Source: Phoronis australis (taxonomy: Eukaryota; Phoronida; Phoronidae). From it: a DNA stretch of 64,000 nucleotides. The position numbers and the translations under genes are program-made. Positions 36,830 through 48,967 of this stretch are shown one piece after another. The stretch spans positions 200,562-264,561 of the forward strand of contig NMRA01000516.1 in NCBI GenBank assembly GCA_002633005.1, in the 5' to 3' direction. The first letter of the stretch is position 1. Every line of letters starts with the position of its first letter. The notes beneath the pieces were generated by a model. It did no database searches and was not told where the DNA came from. It saw only the letters and a program-made list of their open reading frames with translations.

Positions 36830-38445
36830 ATTAGTCTTTTTTGCCATCTTAATCGGTCTATATCCACATCGCCTCACATACAGTCGACCTTACCTTGCCA
36901 AGAGGTGTCGCGTTAAGCTGTGAGGAAGGTGAGAAACGACGCTAGCGACGTCAGTGGTTCATATGCAGAGTGAATGCCGCTATGTTGCGGTGCATCGTTC
37001 CCGCTTTTCCGAACTAAGCACCTGCGAGGAAAGCGGGTATTTCGTTTTTTTACTTCCTCGAGAGTCCGAAATGCTTAGGAAGTGGCTCATGGTAGTGAAG
37101 AATGAATTGTACGCTGTAAACAGCAAGTATGAGGCCGTGAAACATCTCCATGTCTGTGACCTGCAGACGTCAACAGTGCCTGACGAATGCCGGCTTACTA
37201 AATAACTCCATACGTTCCGTAGTCTGAGCTTGTTCACGGCGCCTCTCTAGTATTTCTTCATCACTGTATTCCTGTTCGAACTGATAGCCTGTAAAACTTA
37301 ATGATCCACCTGCCAAGTCGGGATTGCGAGTTGCCATGTAGGCGTTCAAAATGAATTATTTTCACCCTAGCCAATACTGATATAAAACTGTAACAAAATC
37401 TGTCTCATTAGATGCAATTTGTAATGCCTTTGGAGTGTTTGTGAGTGCAAATGATTTGAGAAGGCAGCAATGAATAAATCACTGCGTTAACGGCTTTAGG
37501 TGCAATAAAACTAATTGACGGGACACCGAGGCCGTGTGAGCTCATGCTAATTTAGTGTTTGCTGGCAGAAACTGTTGTGAAATAACTCGATTTCCATCCC
37601 ACGGCCAAGTGTTAGGGGAATCTTTATTTACATTTACATTACTCAAATAATGATTGTCAATGTACAATTTCTGCCCTGACGGTGCTGTGGCCAAAGCGGA
37701 ACCTGAATTCGCAGCTCCCGACGAGTAAGTAGATTTGCAGTTTTGTGGCTAATTCACCAACATAATCACGTGCACATTACTTTGGCTCACTAGTATAGTA
37801 TTTTCTTGACTGGAAGTTTAGGTTCCACTGAACTTTGGCTGGTTTATGTTCGTGACGTCTGATCAGTTTCCGAGCCACTGGCCAGGATAACGAGTCAATC
37901 CCGGCGGCCGGCAGCAACAGGCCTGATTGGGCTCCGAGCCACTGGCCAGGATAACAAGCGTTTTGTGTCTAGAACTCAAAAAAATCAAAAAGTCTAAACA
38001 ACACAGATCTATGTTCTCCTGTCTGTATCTCACGGAAAATACTTCGAAATTATCTCCGAACAGAGCCCAAACTCCTGCTACTGACCTTATTGGCCTGCCG
38101 AACTTTGTAGGCTACGGCGTGTCCAAATACCAATAAATCTGTAAAAGCGAAATAAAACATCATATTTTTATAAGAACTCGGCGTATTTTTAAGGGTTTTA
38201 CATCAAAGTTTGATGATTTATTAGCGTTAAACGATGACTTCAAGCGATAAGTTGACACCAATAACCCGTGTTGTGAACTGCTGAACAGACTGCGTGTGAA
38301 ACCGATGATGTCATTGGATAAATTCAACACCTCCACCTGCCGTCAGGTCAGGTAACGCAACCGAACCTGTCGTTATGGAGTAGAACTACTCGATCTAAAT
38401 TGAAACAAATTAGGTTGTTTTTTGGGTGGCATGCTCCTTTAAATA
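36830..38445 (+). mobile_element. THAP-type DNA transposon relic, copy 2
   Basis: Inverted, diverged counterpart of 12,240-13,575, better preserved at its THAP coding end (36,954-37,205). The right end, about 38,425-38,445, reads GGGTGGCATGCTCCTTTAAA and resembles the end of copy 1. A short tandem duplication of a CCGAGCCACTGGCCAGGATA segment lies at about 37,874-37,957. No complete transposase. Confidence 0.65.
36954..37205 (+). pseudogene. THAP zinc-finger domain, degraded
   Basis: The frame reads CRYVAVHRSRF near the N-terminus, then YFVFLLPRESEMLRKWLMVV, then a YEAVKHLHVCDLQ segment. Spacing and the LPRE..LRKW core fit a THAP DNA-binding domain. However, the second N-terminal Cys and the terminal C..H(F) pair are altered: VCDLQT stands where VCSxHF is expected. 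It closes at a TAA after 83 codons, with no transposase domain attached. A dead transposase fragment or captured domain; loss of zinc ligands argues against function. Confidence 0.6.
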
Positions 38446-38519
38446 CAACAGTTGATGTCAGTCAAGCATCCTGCTGTTCTTTTATTTTAAACATTTCCAG
38501 TTGTTATATACACAATATC

Positions 38520-40275
38520 AGCAGTTATTTGACTTTGAATTTTTTAAAGAAAACGCAAAATTTATTTTTTTTCGAAAAATTTACGGAATTGTGTGATACT
38601 ATCAATTTAGATCGAGTTTTGAACGGGCTTTCAGAAGATATTTTTCATTTTCCGCTACGACGTCTACTTTTCGAATTATTTGAGATTTTCTGATAGCGCT
38701 GTTGCTTTGTTGAGCGCTCTTACTACCTTGATGTTGGTTAAGCTTCAACTGAACAAGACTGTAGCCTATTTCATATTCATTTAAGACATCTAAGTTCGTC
38801 ATATGAATGTCATGATGTTTGTTCATCATCGCACCCACCATCATCATATTCGTCATCTTCCTCATCATCTTCGTCATCATCTCCGTCGTGCGTTCAGTTA
38901 AATTCACCAAGTGTCGCTCAAGACTGTAGGCTATTTCTTACTGATTTCGGACTTCTACGTTTGTCATGTGTATGTTATTATTACTTCTATTGTTCATCCT
39001 CGCCACCATCGTCGTCATATTCGTCATCATCTTTATCATCATCTTGTTGGTTAATTTCGCCAAGTGTCGCTCCTCGGAGAGCTTTCATTTTTGTTTGTTC
39101 GCTCTCTACAGGTCGCAATTTTCGTAAGATCCTCACGAAATTTGCATACAACGTGTGGATCATAAAGTCCTGGAAGCCTTTTGTTTTTGGTCATGATCGG
39201 ATTCAAAATGGCGGACGTGGTGGCCATTTTGTTCCCAATTTCACATTCAAATGCTCATAGAGGCAGCATTTTTTGACGTACAGAGCTGAAACAGGGTAAG
39301 ATTATTATAGAAGAGATGTGCTACAACTGTGCCGAAAAACGTTGACTTCCGCTTAAAGATGGCAGAAATATTGACGATGGTGCATGCGCACCTTGATATC
39401 TGGCCGAAAAAGTTTTCTCCTGTAGAGGGCGCATTGGCGAACCAATCACTTTCAAACTGGTCACGTGTTTCTTGCAATTGATCAGCTTTATAAAATTTTG
39501 TTCCGCCCGAAGTCACGTTTAAGGTGGCGACTTTGGTGCATTTTCACCCATTTTCAATCGTTCTACGGTCGCCTTTTTAACGGGAAGAGCAAATGATATG
39601 AATGTTTGCATGTGGATTCCTTGAAGTATGCTCTTTCAAAAGTTCTGCGATAACGGTTTTCTCAGACTTACCGTTTTCGAGTTCCTTGACTTTGAATTTC
39701 AAAAAAACGCAAAATTTCAATTTTTTCAAAAAAATTATGGAATGTTGCGAAACTATCAATCTAGATGTCTTGGACGGGCTTTCAGAAGATATTTTCCATT
39801 TTTCGCTACGACGTCTAACTTCTTGAATTATTCAAGATTTTCTGATAGCGCTGTTCCTTTGTTGACAGCTCTTGCTGCATTGATGTTGGTTTAGCTTCTA
39901 TTGAACTAGACTGTAGCCTATTTCTTATTGATTTAAGATATCTAAGTTCGTCATATGAATGTTATGATGTTGTTGATAATCGCCACCACCATCATCATAT
40001 TCGTCATCATCTCCGACGTCTTTTCTTCAGTTAATTTCGCCAAGTGTCGCTCAAGACTGTAGCCTATTTCTTAGTGATTTCTGACCTCTACGTTCGTCAT
40101 ATAAATGATATAACTTGCATTGTCCATCATCGCCAACATCGGCGTCATAGCTGTCATCTTCGTCATCATCTCTGTCGTCGTCTTTTCACGTCATCTCTAA
40201 TGTGGTTTTTTGGTTAATTTCGCCAAGTTTTGCTCCTCGGAGCGCTTTCATTATTGTCATTGATCTTTTAAATAG
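38520..40275. repeat. Second array of repeat X
   Basis: Landmarks as in 26.6-31.7 kb: CTTTCAGAAGATATTTTTCA at about 38,626 and again near 39,779, ATGGCGGACGTGGTGGCCAT at about 39,208, CTGTAGAGGGCGCA at about 39,420, and CGTCATCATC-rich tracts. At least two partial copies are in direct order. A 102-codon reverse frame at 38,602-38,910 crosses the trinucleotide-rich tract and is rejected as a gene. Confidence 0.8.
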
Positions 40276-40534
40276 GGGAATCGCACGCTTCCTTAACCGA
40301 GAGGTGGGCGTTTAAAGTTCTTATCTTAAAATGCCAATGTGGTTCCAATATCCGAAAATACTTAGTAAATAAAATCTTATTTTCGATACACTTTCGTTAT
40401 ATTCTTTTCGCCTTTCGTGCCACAAGTGTTTTTTTTTTGCCTGTATTTGACCATTCTTTATGAGCAGATAATTACCGGCTGTCATCGGTTATTTCCGCAC
40501 CCACATTTCCGGCTCATCAGTTCAGGAACTTGCC
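39976..40534. repeat. Duplicated block P, first copy
   Basis: Near-identical to 44,033-44,586, from ATAATCGCCACCACC to TTCAGGAACTTGCC, with few differences (for example CTCCGACGTC versus CTTCGACGTC). It is followed here by 2.3 kb that is absent from the second copy. Confidence 0.9.
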
Positions 40535-42831
40535 CTGAACGCTGCCATTTTTTCCTTATAACTGAATGTGCTATCGCTTGCTCCAAAAGTCTTCATTATT
40601 CTGTTTTATTAGTAATATCTCGTGATTCGTTTGTATATATAGTATATTTATAGTTCATAGTTAGTGGTCATTAAATTTTTTGGAATGTTACGCGTACTTT
40701 TGTTTATTACAGTGTTTTCTCTATTAGTTCGTACACCTGTGTATGGACTATTTTTCCCTCGAGAGCTTCCTGTACGAATTAATACAGACGAAATTGGCCA
40801 TAAGAACTATTAGAGAAGAAAGTCGAGTGTTCAAATTATTAGAGATAAAGATCGACAACAACGAGTGCAACAGGACAGCCTCCTGGATGGTGGTTTAGCA
40901 ATGTGAATTATAACAACAAGTAACAAATTATTTTCCCGGGTGATGGATTTACTTCAGAATATAATACTTGAACTCTTTGTCACTTTATTTTCTTCCCATT
41001 CAAGTGCAAACTTCAAGAGCCACACCGCCTTCGGAACCTCCGCTTTCTGTGGTGTTGTCTGCCGCATTTTTTTCCTACTGCAGTACACTAGATAAAAGAT
41101 GCATTCGAAAAAATCAGGCCAAAGAAATGTGACAGTGGTTTTGCCAACACACCCAATTCAGTTTAGAAGGGAAGCTCTCGGATTTTGAACAATTCTCAAA
41201 CCTCACGGAAAGGTGTCAAGTTCTCCCTATTTTGATGAAATTTCCTCGACTTAGTTTTCTGGAAATGTATTTTGCCGCGTTACCAAGGAGCCCTGGCAAT
41301 GGAAAGGACAGTGTCCCTCACAGGGTTAATTTGCTGCCTACGTTTCTGGGTATTTGTGTGTGATCTTGAAAAAATAAACAAGAGCAATGCGGAGCGTTGA
41401 AATGCGCCCACGAATGCATTGCAAATGGTGTGCTTTTAGGGTTATTTATTTGTATCATAAAAATGGCCACTAGATGGCGCAAAAACATATAATCCATCCA
41501 AAAACAGGAACATGCCATATTTCATAAAAATCTGTCAAGGAACTTCAGAGAAACAAAGGAAAACAGAATAAAAATGAAACCGCCACTAGTGGGCACAGTG
41601 TCCGTTGGATCCGCCTGAAAGTCGTCATCTGTTGTTGTCTTCATATAAATACACTTACTAAATTTAGTAAAGATCCTGCAGTGGGTTTAAGAGATCTATA
41701 CAACTATGGGCGCAAAACAAAACTACCACTAGGAGGTACCACAGTTAGTCAGTCACCATGATCAAAGGTCGTCTTCACACTGAGAACATATATGCCAATT
41801 TTCGAATGATTTGGTTGATACAGGGGTGGACACCAAAAACAAGATTTGAAAACACCAAAAATGGCCAGCAAGAGGCGCAAACTACGTTGCATCCATCTGA
41901 AAACGGTAGGAAAGCGTCATCTCACTAATATGTACCTACATATCAAATTTCTTAAAATTCCATTCAGAACTAGAAAGCATCGCTAAAGAACTTAACATAA
42001 GCGCATTTTTAAGTGTCAGTTAAAACGTATATTCATTGAAAAGGTGAATCTTGTGACCCCGCGGACTCACGGATTTGGCCATCGCCTGTGAAACGTGTTG
42101 AACTTGAATAACACAGAAACCGATGAGTGTTCAGCAGCTCCTGTCAAACTAGCTGAGGAGCTACGTGTTGCCTTCAAGGAAAGTAGAACATTCTATTTTC
42201 CCCGGCCTGGGAACTGACAGTCTTTCCAGTATGGCCTAACAGCGCTGCCACAGACGCCGGGAGGGTAGGCCTACAATAAACTGGATCAGTGAAAACCTGG
42301 CGCCATTAAAAGGCCACACATAAATTCCAGTTCATGACAGTGGTTTTCTGTTCAGTGACTTTACCAGATGTAGAGGGTTGTAAGCGTGTGATAACATTTA
42401 GCCTCTTTATTACCTGCCAAGCATGTGACAGTCAAACCCAGAGCCGATTGGTACATTAGGAAATAAATAGATTGTCGTAACTTCGGTTGTAGTTGGGTGA
42501 TTTTGGCGATTAAAAAACTAAACATGATTACCATTTGACGAGGATTCCAGAAATGCTATTGGTTTATGTTCAAATATATTATAACTCAACTTTTATTTTT
42601 AGCAGCACAGCCCAGTCACTGAGCCAGGCTATGCGATCTTACTCGAGATTAGCGCAATTAGGCCTATCGAACAAAAGAGTTGGACCTCTAGTCTAATCAT
42701 AAATGCCAGAATGGAGTTAATCAGTCGTGTAAGATATTGGCTGCAGGGGTGTTCTTCCCAACTTGTTGTTGGGGTATAGAATTGAACAAGTTGGGAGCAA
42801 CGGGAAAACGCCGTAATGAACATGACCTTGG
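40535..42831. repeat. 2.3-kb segment absent from the duplicate copy; nest of repeat fragments
   Basis: Contains 40,865-41,270 (a diverged copy of 20,040-20,400 from the 2.4-kb element), 41,372-41,975 (a copy of the CCACTAG array start, with motifs at 41,467, 41,583, 41,725 and CCAGCAAGAGGCGC at 41,865) and 42,300-42,831 (a copy of the 9-10 kb dispersed repeat without its MITE). No gene recognised. Confidence 0.75.
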
Positions 42832-43770
42832 CCTTGGGCCGGACCGGTCTCAAGCGAGAGGTTTTGCTCTTAGGCCTACTCTAAGGCTTATTATATTAGG
42901 CCTACTTCTATCAACACAACAATAATTTCAAAGTCAAATCAAGTCCATTTATTTATAGTCGGTTAAAGTAAAACAAGAAGCAAGGAAACCATCAAAAGAT
43001 ACCTCATAAACATGTAATTTATTTGCTCAGCAAAATACGTACCTATAAACTGCAACATTACTTTTCAAACTGTCAAAAACCACGGCCTCGTCCCAAACCC
43101 TTCGCTCTCAGCAAATTCAAAACATGTGGCTATGACATGTAGACGAGTATATTTTGATAAGGGGGTAGAGAGATTGTCATTGTTGGAAAATTATAGTTTA
43201 ACCACCTCAAAAACAACTCTATGGCAAAAGATTTAGTTGATTCTGAAACAAATCACGCATTTAATCTAATTTGTGCTCTTTTAATGAAATTGCAGTTCAC
43301 ATGTTTCTATTTTCAAAACGTATCACACCCCGGCTGCTGCAACTTGCCCTGAGATTTCTTGACGTTGCTTTTTTGCTCTAAAATTTTCTGTGGTGTCACA
43401 AGTCGATGGAGGTATTGGAATGACGTCATCTTAAAGAAATTAGTGTTCTTTTAATGAAATGTAGCGTGTTGCTTAATATTTTGGCCTCTAAAAATACAAA
43501 TCGAAGGTGACAGTCTGATCAACAAGTGGAAAGTTGTTTTGGTCATAATCTCACAACGAGGCCAAGGAATCCCCCAATGGCGGAGAGTGAATTGCTGAAG
43601 GTAGGCACAAGATTCAAGGATCCATCCTGGGACCCCTTCTCTTTAATATTTTCATGAATGACATCTTCTTCTTTGTGAAAAAATCTTCACTGGTCAACTA
43701 CACAGATGACAACACCCTCTCCATCTCCGACAACAACCCACTCTCCGTTACTGAAACTCTAAGAGATAGT
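42832..43770. repeat. Duplicated block Q, first copy (ends inside a LINE)
   Basis: Near-identical to 44,585-45,525, with small indels. It runs from CCTTGGGCCGGACC to CTAAGAGATAGT and ends in LINE reverse-transcriptase sequence. In this copy the catalytic motif reads YTDD instead of YADD. Confidence 0.9.
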
Positions 43771-44031
43771 CGGACGTAGCGGTCCCACTTTCAACCACCA
43801 TAACTTCTTTACTTTTTAATCTACAATCATGATTTTAGTATCCACGTGTTCACTAGGCGTATAGAAGTTCATCTGTGGCGTTGATTTTCCCATACCTTCA
43901 TCCCATGTTTAATTAATTGACTTTAAAGTTCGAGTTCTTTTTCCGACTTGGTTGCCAGTCGGTTACACGCACAGTGACGTCATAGGAATGCCCGACACCT
44001 ACCGGCGATTGTGTGCGTTCATTGTCAGGGT
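43771..44031. other. 261-bp unmatched sequence before an assembly N
   Basis: Follows an abrupt break in the LINE and ends at the N at 44,032. No similarity to other parts of the window was noticed. Could be true flanking DNA of a rearrangement, or the end of a contig. Confidence 0.6.
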
Positions 44032-44032
44032 N
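44032..44032. other. Single N, probable contig join
   Basis: The sequence immediately after the N (44,033) starts a near-identical copy of 39,976 onward. A repeat restarting exactly at an N is best explained as a contig boundary. Confidence 0.75.
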
Positions 44033-45525
44033 ATAATCGCCACCACCATCATCATATTCGTCATCATCTTCGACGTCTTTTCTTCAGTTAATTTCGCCAA
44101 GTGTCGCTCAAGACTGTAGCCTATTTCTTAGTGATTTCTGACCTCTACGTTCGTCATATGAATGATATAACTTGCGTTGTCCATCATCGCCAACATCGGC
44201 GTCATAGCTGTCATCTTCATCATCTCTGTCGTCGTCTTTTCACGTCATCTCTAACGTGGTTTTTTGGTTAATTTCGCCAAGTTTTGCTCCTCGGAGCGCT
44301 TTCATTATTGTCATTGATCTTTTTAATAGGGGAATCGCACGCTTCCTTAACCGAGAGGTGGGCGTTTAAAGTTCTTATCTTAAAATGCCAATGTGGTTCC
44401 AATATCCGAAAATACTTAATAAATAAAATCTTATTTTCGATACACTTTCGTTATATTCTTTTCGCCTTTCGTGCCACAAGTGTTTTTCTTGCCTGTATTT
44501 GACCATTCTCTATGAGCAGATAATTACCGGCTGTCATCGGTTATTTCCGCACCCACATTTCCGGCTCATCATTTCAGGAACTTGCCTTGGGCCGGACCGG
44601 TCTCAAGCGAGAGGTTTTGCTCTTAGGCCTACTCTAAGGCTTATTATATTAGGCCTACTTCTATCAACACAACAGTAATTTCAAAGTCAAATCAAGTCCA
44701 TTTATTTATAGTCGGTTAAAGTAAAACAAGAAGCAAGGAAACCATCAAAAGATACCTCATAAGCATGTAATTTATTTGCTCAGCAAAATACGTACCTATA
44801 AACTGCAACATTACTTTTCAAACTGTCTAAAACCACGGCCTCGTCCCAAACCCTTCGCTCTCAGCAAATTCAAAACATGTGGCTATGACATGTAGACGAG
44901 TATATTTTGATAAGGGGGTAGAGAGATTGTCATTGTTGGAAAATTATAGTTTAACCACCTCAAAAACAACTCTGTGGCAAAAGATTTAGTTGATTCTGAA
45001 ACAAATTACGCATTTCATCTAATTTGTGCTCTTTTAATGAAATTGCAGTTCACATGTTTCTATTTTCAAAACGTATCACACCCCGGCTGCCCTGAGATTT
45101 CTTGACTGACGGTGCTTTTTTGCTCTAAAACTTTCTGTGGTGTCACAAGTCGATGGAGGTATTGGAATGACGTCATCTTAAAGAAATTAGTGTTCTTTTA
45201 ATGAAATGTAGCGTGTTGCTTAATATTTTGGCCTCTAAAAATACAAATCGAAGGTGACACTCTGATCAACAAGTGGAAAGTTGTTTTGGTCATAATCTCA
45301 CAACGAGGCCACGGAATCCCCCAAGACCGCAATGGCGGAGAGTGAATTGCTGAAGGTAGGCACAAGATTCAAGGATCCATCCTGGGACCCCTTCTCTTTA
45401 ATATTTTCATGAATGACATCTTCTTCTTTGTGAAAAAATCTACACTGGTCAACTACGCAGATGACAACACCCTCTCCATCTCCGACAACAACCCACTCTC
45501 CGTTACTGAAACTCTAAGAGATAGT
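44033..45525. repeat. Duplicate blocks P' and Q' fused without the 2.3-kb segment
   Basis: P' is 44,033-44,586 and Q' is 44,585-45,525. They meet at AACTTGCCTTGGGCCGG, with a 2-base overlap (CC) and a similar CTTG(G)CC on both parental sides. The block equals 39,976-43,770 minus 40,535-42,831. It is either an alternative allele left in the assembly or a real segmental duplication with a microhomology deletion. Confidence 0.85.
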
Positions 45526-46307
45526 GAATCACTCATCAAAATCAACTGGTTCGCTGTAAATGGAATGCAAGCAAATCCTGACAAATTCCAAGCAATCTGC
45601 ATAGGAAAAAATGAACACATTCTGTAAAACCCTCTCCATTGGAAATTGCGAAATACCTTGTGAGCCGAAAGTTAAACTTCTAGGAATAGCCATTGATACC
45701 AACCTAACTTTTGACTCCCATATTTCGAACATTTGCAAAAGAGCCTCACAACAAATAAACGTTTCTAAGAAGACTTGGACACCATCTTACGATGAAGGAT
45801 AGACTTGCCATTTTTCTCTCCTTCATACTTTCAAGTTTCAACTACTGCCCCCTCTTGTGGCATTTTTGCTCGAAAGAAAATACACTCAAACTTGAAAAAC
45901 TTCAGCTCAGAGCCCTACGTTTTGTTTACAATGACATTAGCACGCAGGACCAACTACTCTCTCTAGCTAACAAACCTCCCCTTCATCTACACAGACTTCG
46001 ACTTATTGCAGTAGAAGTATTTAAAATCCTTCATGGTAAATCACCCAAGGCACTTTCTTCACTTGTAAAGAAGCAAGAAAACAATTACTCCTTTCGCTAC
46101 AGCAACCTTCTAGCTTTTCCTCAAGGTAAATCTGTTAAATATGAAAAACAATCTTTTCGCTTCGAGGCTGCTTGGGTCTTGAACAGTCTACCGAATCTGT
46201 TGCGCACAACAGAGTCTTTCACCATTTTCCATGGACTGATTCGGACCTGGACTGGCCCTAAATGCAGCTGCTCTCTTTGTAAACACTCCAGGTTATGCTG
46301 TAATTAG
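45366..46307 (+). pseudogene. LINE reverse transcriptase C-terminal part, frameshifted
   Basis: Three successive frames: about 45,366-45,627 with the catalytic YADD, 45,611-45,802 with the LGIAID and CKRASQQINV region, and 45,792-46,307 encoding the downstream FNYCPLLWHF...LHKLRL-like thumb/connection region and C-terminus. Two frameshifts separate them. The endonuclease and the N-terminal half are missing. Not functional. Confidence 0.85.
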
Positions 46308-46585
46308 TGTATACACTCGTTTCTCTTATGATTTATCTAGATTATAGCATTTACACCTGTACCCATTATTGTTTATGCTTATTTGACCCTAGCTAGTACA
46401 CAGTTTAGCGACTACGACAACTTTATTTTTATTTACATGCAATTATACCTCTGTGTTATTCTCCACCTCTAGCTTAAGTTCCATTTTCTTCATGTTTTTC
46501 TGTTAAATTTAATGTCGTAGTAATAGCTCAACTGGCTAATGTTAATCTGTTCTCCGAACGACGTTAAATAAAGCTTCTTGAATCA
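45366..46585 (+). mobile_element. 5'-truncated non-LTR retrotransposon (LINE)
   Basis: Starts inside the reverse transcriptase (GSILGPLLFNIFMND) and ends at AATAAAGCTTCTTGAATC near 46,585. The order of motifs (SILGPLLF, YADD, then LGIxID..LTFDSHI) fits the Jockey/CR1-like non-LTR group; I cannot be more precise. The 5' truncation is typical of incomplete reverse transcription. Its junction with block Q is shared by both copies, so insertion predates the duplication. Confidence 0.85.
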
Positions 46586-47171
46586 TGAGGCCTTCTAAAG
46601 GTTATTGACCGCTAATAAGAAGGTCCCCTGTACAAAATAAATACATGGAAATACAAAAATCAGTGGGAATACTTAAGAAAACAAAGTGAATTAGTGCTGA
46701 AATGTCAACAGCCATAATTTTGAGAATTATTAATTAGTAAATAACTACCACATGATTCTCACTCATGGAATAAGACATTCTTTCCTTGAACAGTCGCGGA
46801 CTGGAATAGCTTGCAAGCTGGGCTGCATCATGTAACTTTAGCCTATGAGCCATGTCTGTAGTGCAACAAACTTCTGACAAAGAGCGCATCGCTCGAAACG
46901 GGATATTTTATTATATTTTAGTACCGACGCTCGTCATTTATATATATATCCTTTAAACCTGTTATAGTTGTTTTCGTTTGTGTTGATCTTCATTGTTATA
47001 CAGTGACATTATACTCTGGAGAGAGTGTGGTCACTTAAACCAAGAAGAAAAAGAAGGGAATTAGCTGACCTTTCATTGTCACACCTGACCGTTCATTGTC
47101 GCTGTCACTGTCGGACCTAGCCATCCAGCTAGCTGTATAAAGACTATGGTCAAAATACAGTTGGGTACCTA
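46586..47171. other. No gene recognised
   Basis: AT-rich intergenic sequence with a short (AT)n at about 46,940. Nothing else supported. Confidence 0.5.
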
Positions 47172-47774
47172 CCTAGGTTTCAAAACCCTGCTCGCCAGCT
47201 GGGCGAGTGAGCTAGAAAATCCACTCGCCCAGCCCGAAGTTCAGTTGCCCGGCCATTTGTGTCTGTCACCATGAACTTGCTGCCGTGTCAATAAACATCA
47301 TCGTTTCGTGCGTTGATGTCACCTGCTATTAGGGCTACAGTATTCGCCCTAATAAGCGCCCACGGTGCTTAGAAAAATTCGTTTCGAAAGGGGGTGCTTG
47401 TTTTAGCCTAAGGCGATTGAAAACCGGTCACCAAAACAGGTGAAATCGGAAGATAGGATTCATCAAATTCACGCCCTGTGACGTATCTCTAGACGAATAG
47501 CGTAATGGTTGACATCTTCTGAATCGGTTGGATTGCACTGCTCCGATGTTTTTTCTGCCGAGCATGGATGCGCTGACCAAATTGAACCTTAAATTCATGA
47601 TAAAAACAGCACAAGGAGGAGAAAATTTATTCATGTTCATCTGGAAAACAATATAGTGCTTTTGTAGTCTGAAAATTTGCTCGCCACCTGGGCGACCGGC
47701 AAGTCAACTTCTACTCAGCCAGCACCATTTTTACTAGCATTGGCAACTTGGGCGAGTGGTTAAGTATATCCCTA
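47172..47774. mobile_element. Internally deleted copy (B) of the 61-kb element
   Basis: The left 315 bases align with 60,887-61,200 and the right 290 bases with about 62,298-62,581. The jump is at TGTGACGTATCT / CTAGACGAAT (about 47,487). Both terminal domains, including the GCTCGCC...TGGGCGAG motifs, are kept. It is therefore a ~0.6-kb deletion derivative of the ~1.7-kb element A. Confidence 0.8.
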
Positions 47775-47894
47775 TACCACTGTGTGTGTTCAATGCTGAC
47801 AGACCCGAAATTGCAAACAGCCAGGGTAGTTCTGCTCGTCACCTCACCGTGAAACTTGTACCAACATTTAGAGCTAAAGACCGGACGGGGTGCA

Positions 47895-48045
47895 TGCAAG
47901 ATCTTTGAATCAACCGACGACTCACTTTGACCGTTACAACTGTTTAAGTGAAAAACAAACAATCTAATAAACGTCATTTTCTTGTGTAATTCTTTGTCTT
48001 TTGTAACAATGAAAAGTATTTTGTTGTTTTGAAAACAGTATGCTT
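47895..48045. repeat. Inverted relative of 35,840-35,975
   Basis: Shares TCTAATAAACGxCATTTTCTTG and TTTGTAACA on the + strand, which appear as reverse complements at 35.9 kb. A separate fragment of the same DNA-element family. Confidence 0.65.
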
Positions 48046-48967
48046 GTGTCACATGCACATCTCTTGGGAGATGATGACAGCTTCGCAACAGCAAAATTGA
48101 TTCTGCATTAAAACACTTAAAATTTGTAACTAAATGAAACCACTTCCGATAATTTGTTGTGACATCTATGCAACCCAGTAATGGTACAAAAATCCACGAA
48201 AAAAACTGGCCAATAGGTGACGCAATATTTCATGGCACCGAAAGCCGACACTAAAAATCGCTCCACAACTTTAGCAGCAGAATAAAGGTAGAACGCCATT
48301 TTTACAACACCGTTAAATAATTTAGTTTACTAAAAGAGGACTGTAGTTTTTAATGACACTAATTTTGTGTCAGATTTTACCTGGCCAGTCTTTTACCCAC
48401 ATCGGCGTAAAGCTATATATTTAGTATACAGCTTGTCGCCAAGGCTACGTCAAACCGTGACTTGGTCACAGCAAACAGTTCGTTGTCAGATCTGGGAGCT
48501 GGTTAAATAATGCTTGGCCTTCACGTGTAAAATTTCTCGCTTACACTGCCGGTCACCGCTGATATTCCTAGTCAACAACTTTTATAATGCCCATTCAGAA
48601 TGCCCTTTGTTTTCAGCGAATGAATTGGAAATGTAATCGCTAGCAGACCAGGTTCCCGTTCAGTAATGCTTGGACTTCGCTGAAAAGCAAGACTTCCCAA
48701 GATTACGTGAGATATTGCCGTGTATTTTAAATGAGGTCACGTGACTTTGGTTAGATTTTAGCTAGGAGCTAGCGTAGGTCTTAGCGTTACTGAACGCACG
48801 CCAGGCATGTCTATATATATATGTATGTGTGTGTAACAACACGTATTTTTAACTTTTTGGTGTTATCCAGATAGTGTACTTGGATATTTTTTAAATTTCT
48901 TGTATTTTGCACATATTACTGTATTTATTACTGTAATTATGTATGATATCAAAAGAAGTAAAAAAAC
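48046..48967. other. No gene recognised
   Basis: AT-rich sequence with a short ATATAT(GT)n tract at about 48,812. No supported feature. Confidence 0.5.

Noticed and set aside
38602-38910. Reverse 102-codon frame with Met/Thr repeats
   Set aside because: Lies in repeat X and its CGTCATCATC-rich tract; not conserved among copies of the repeat.
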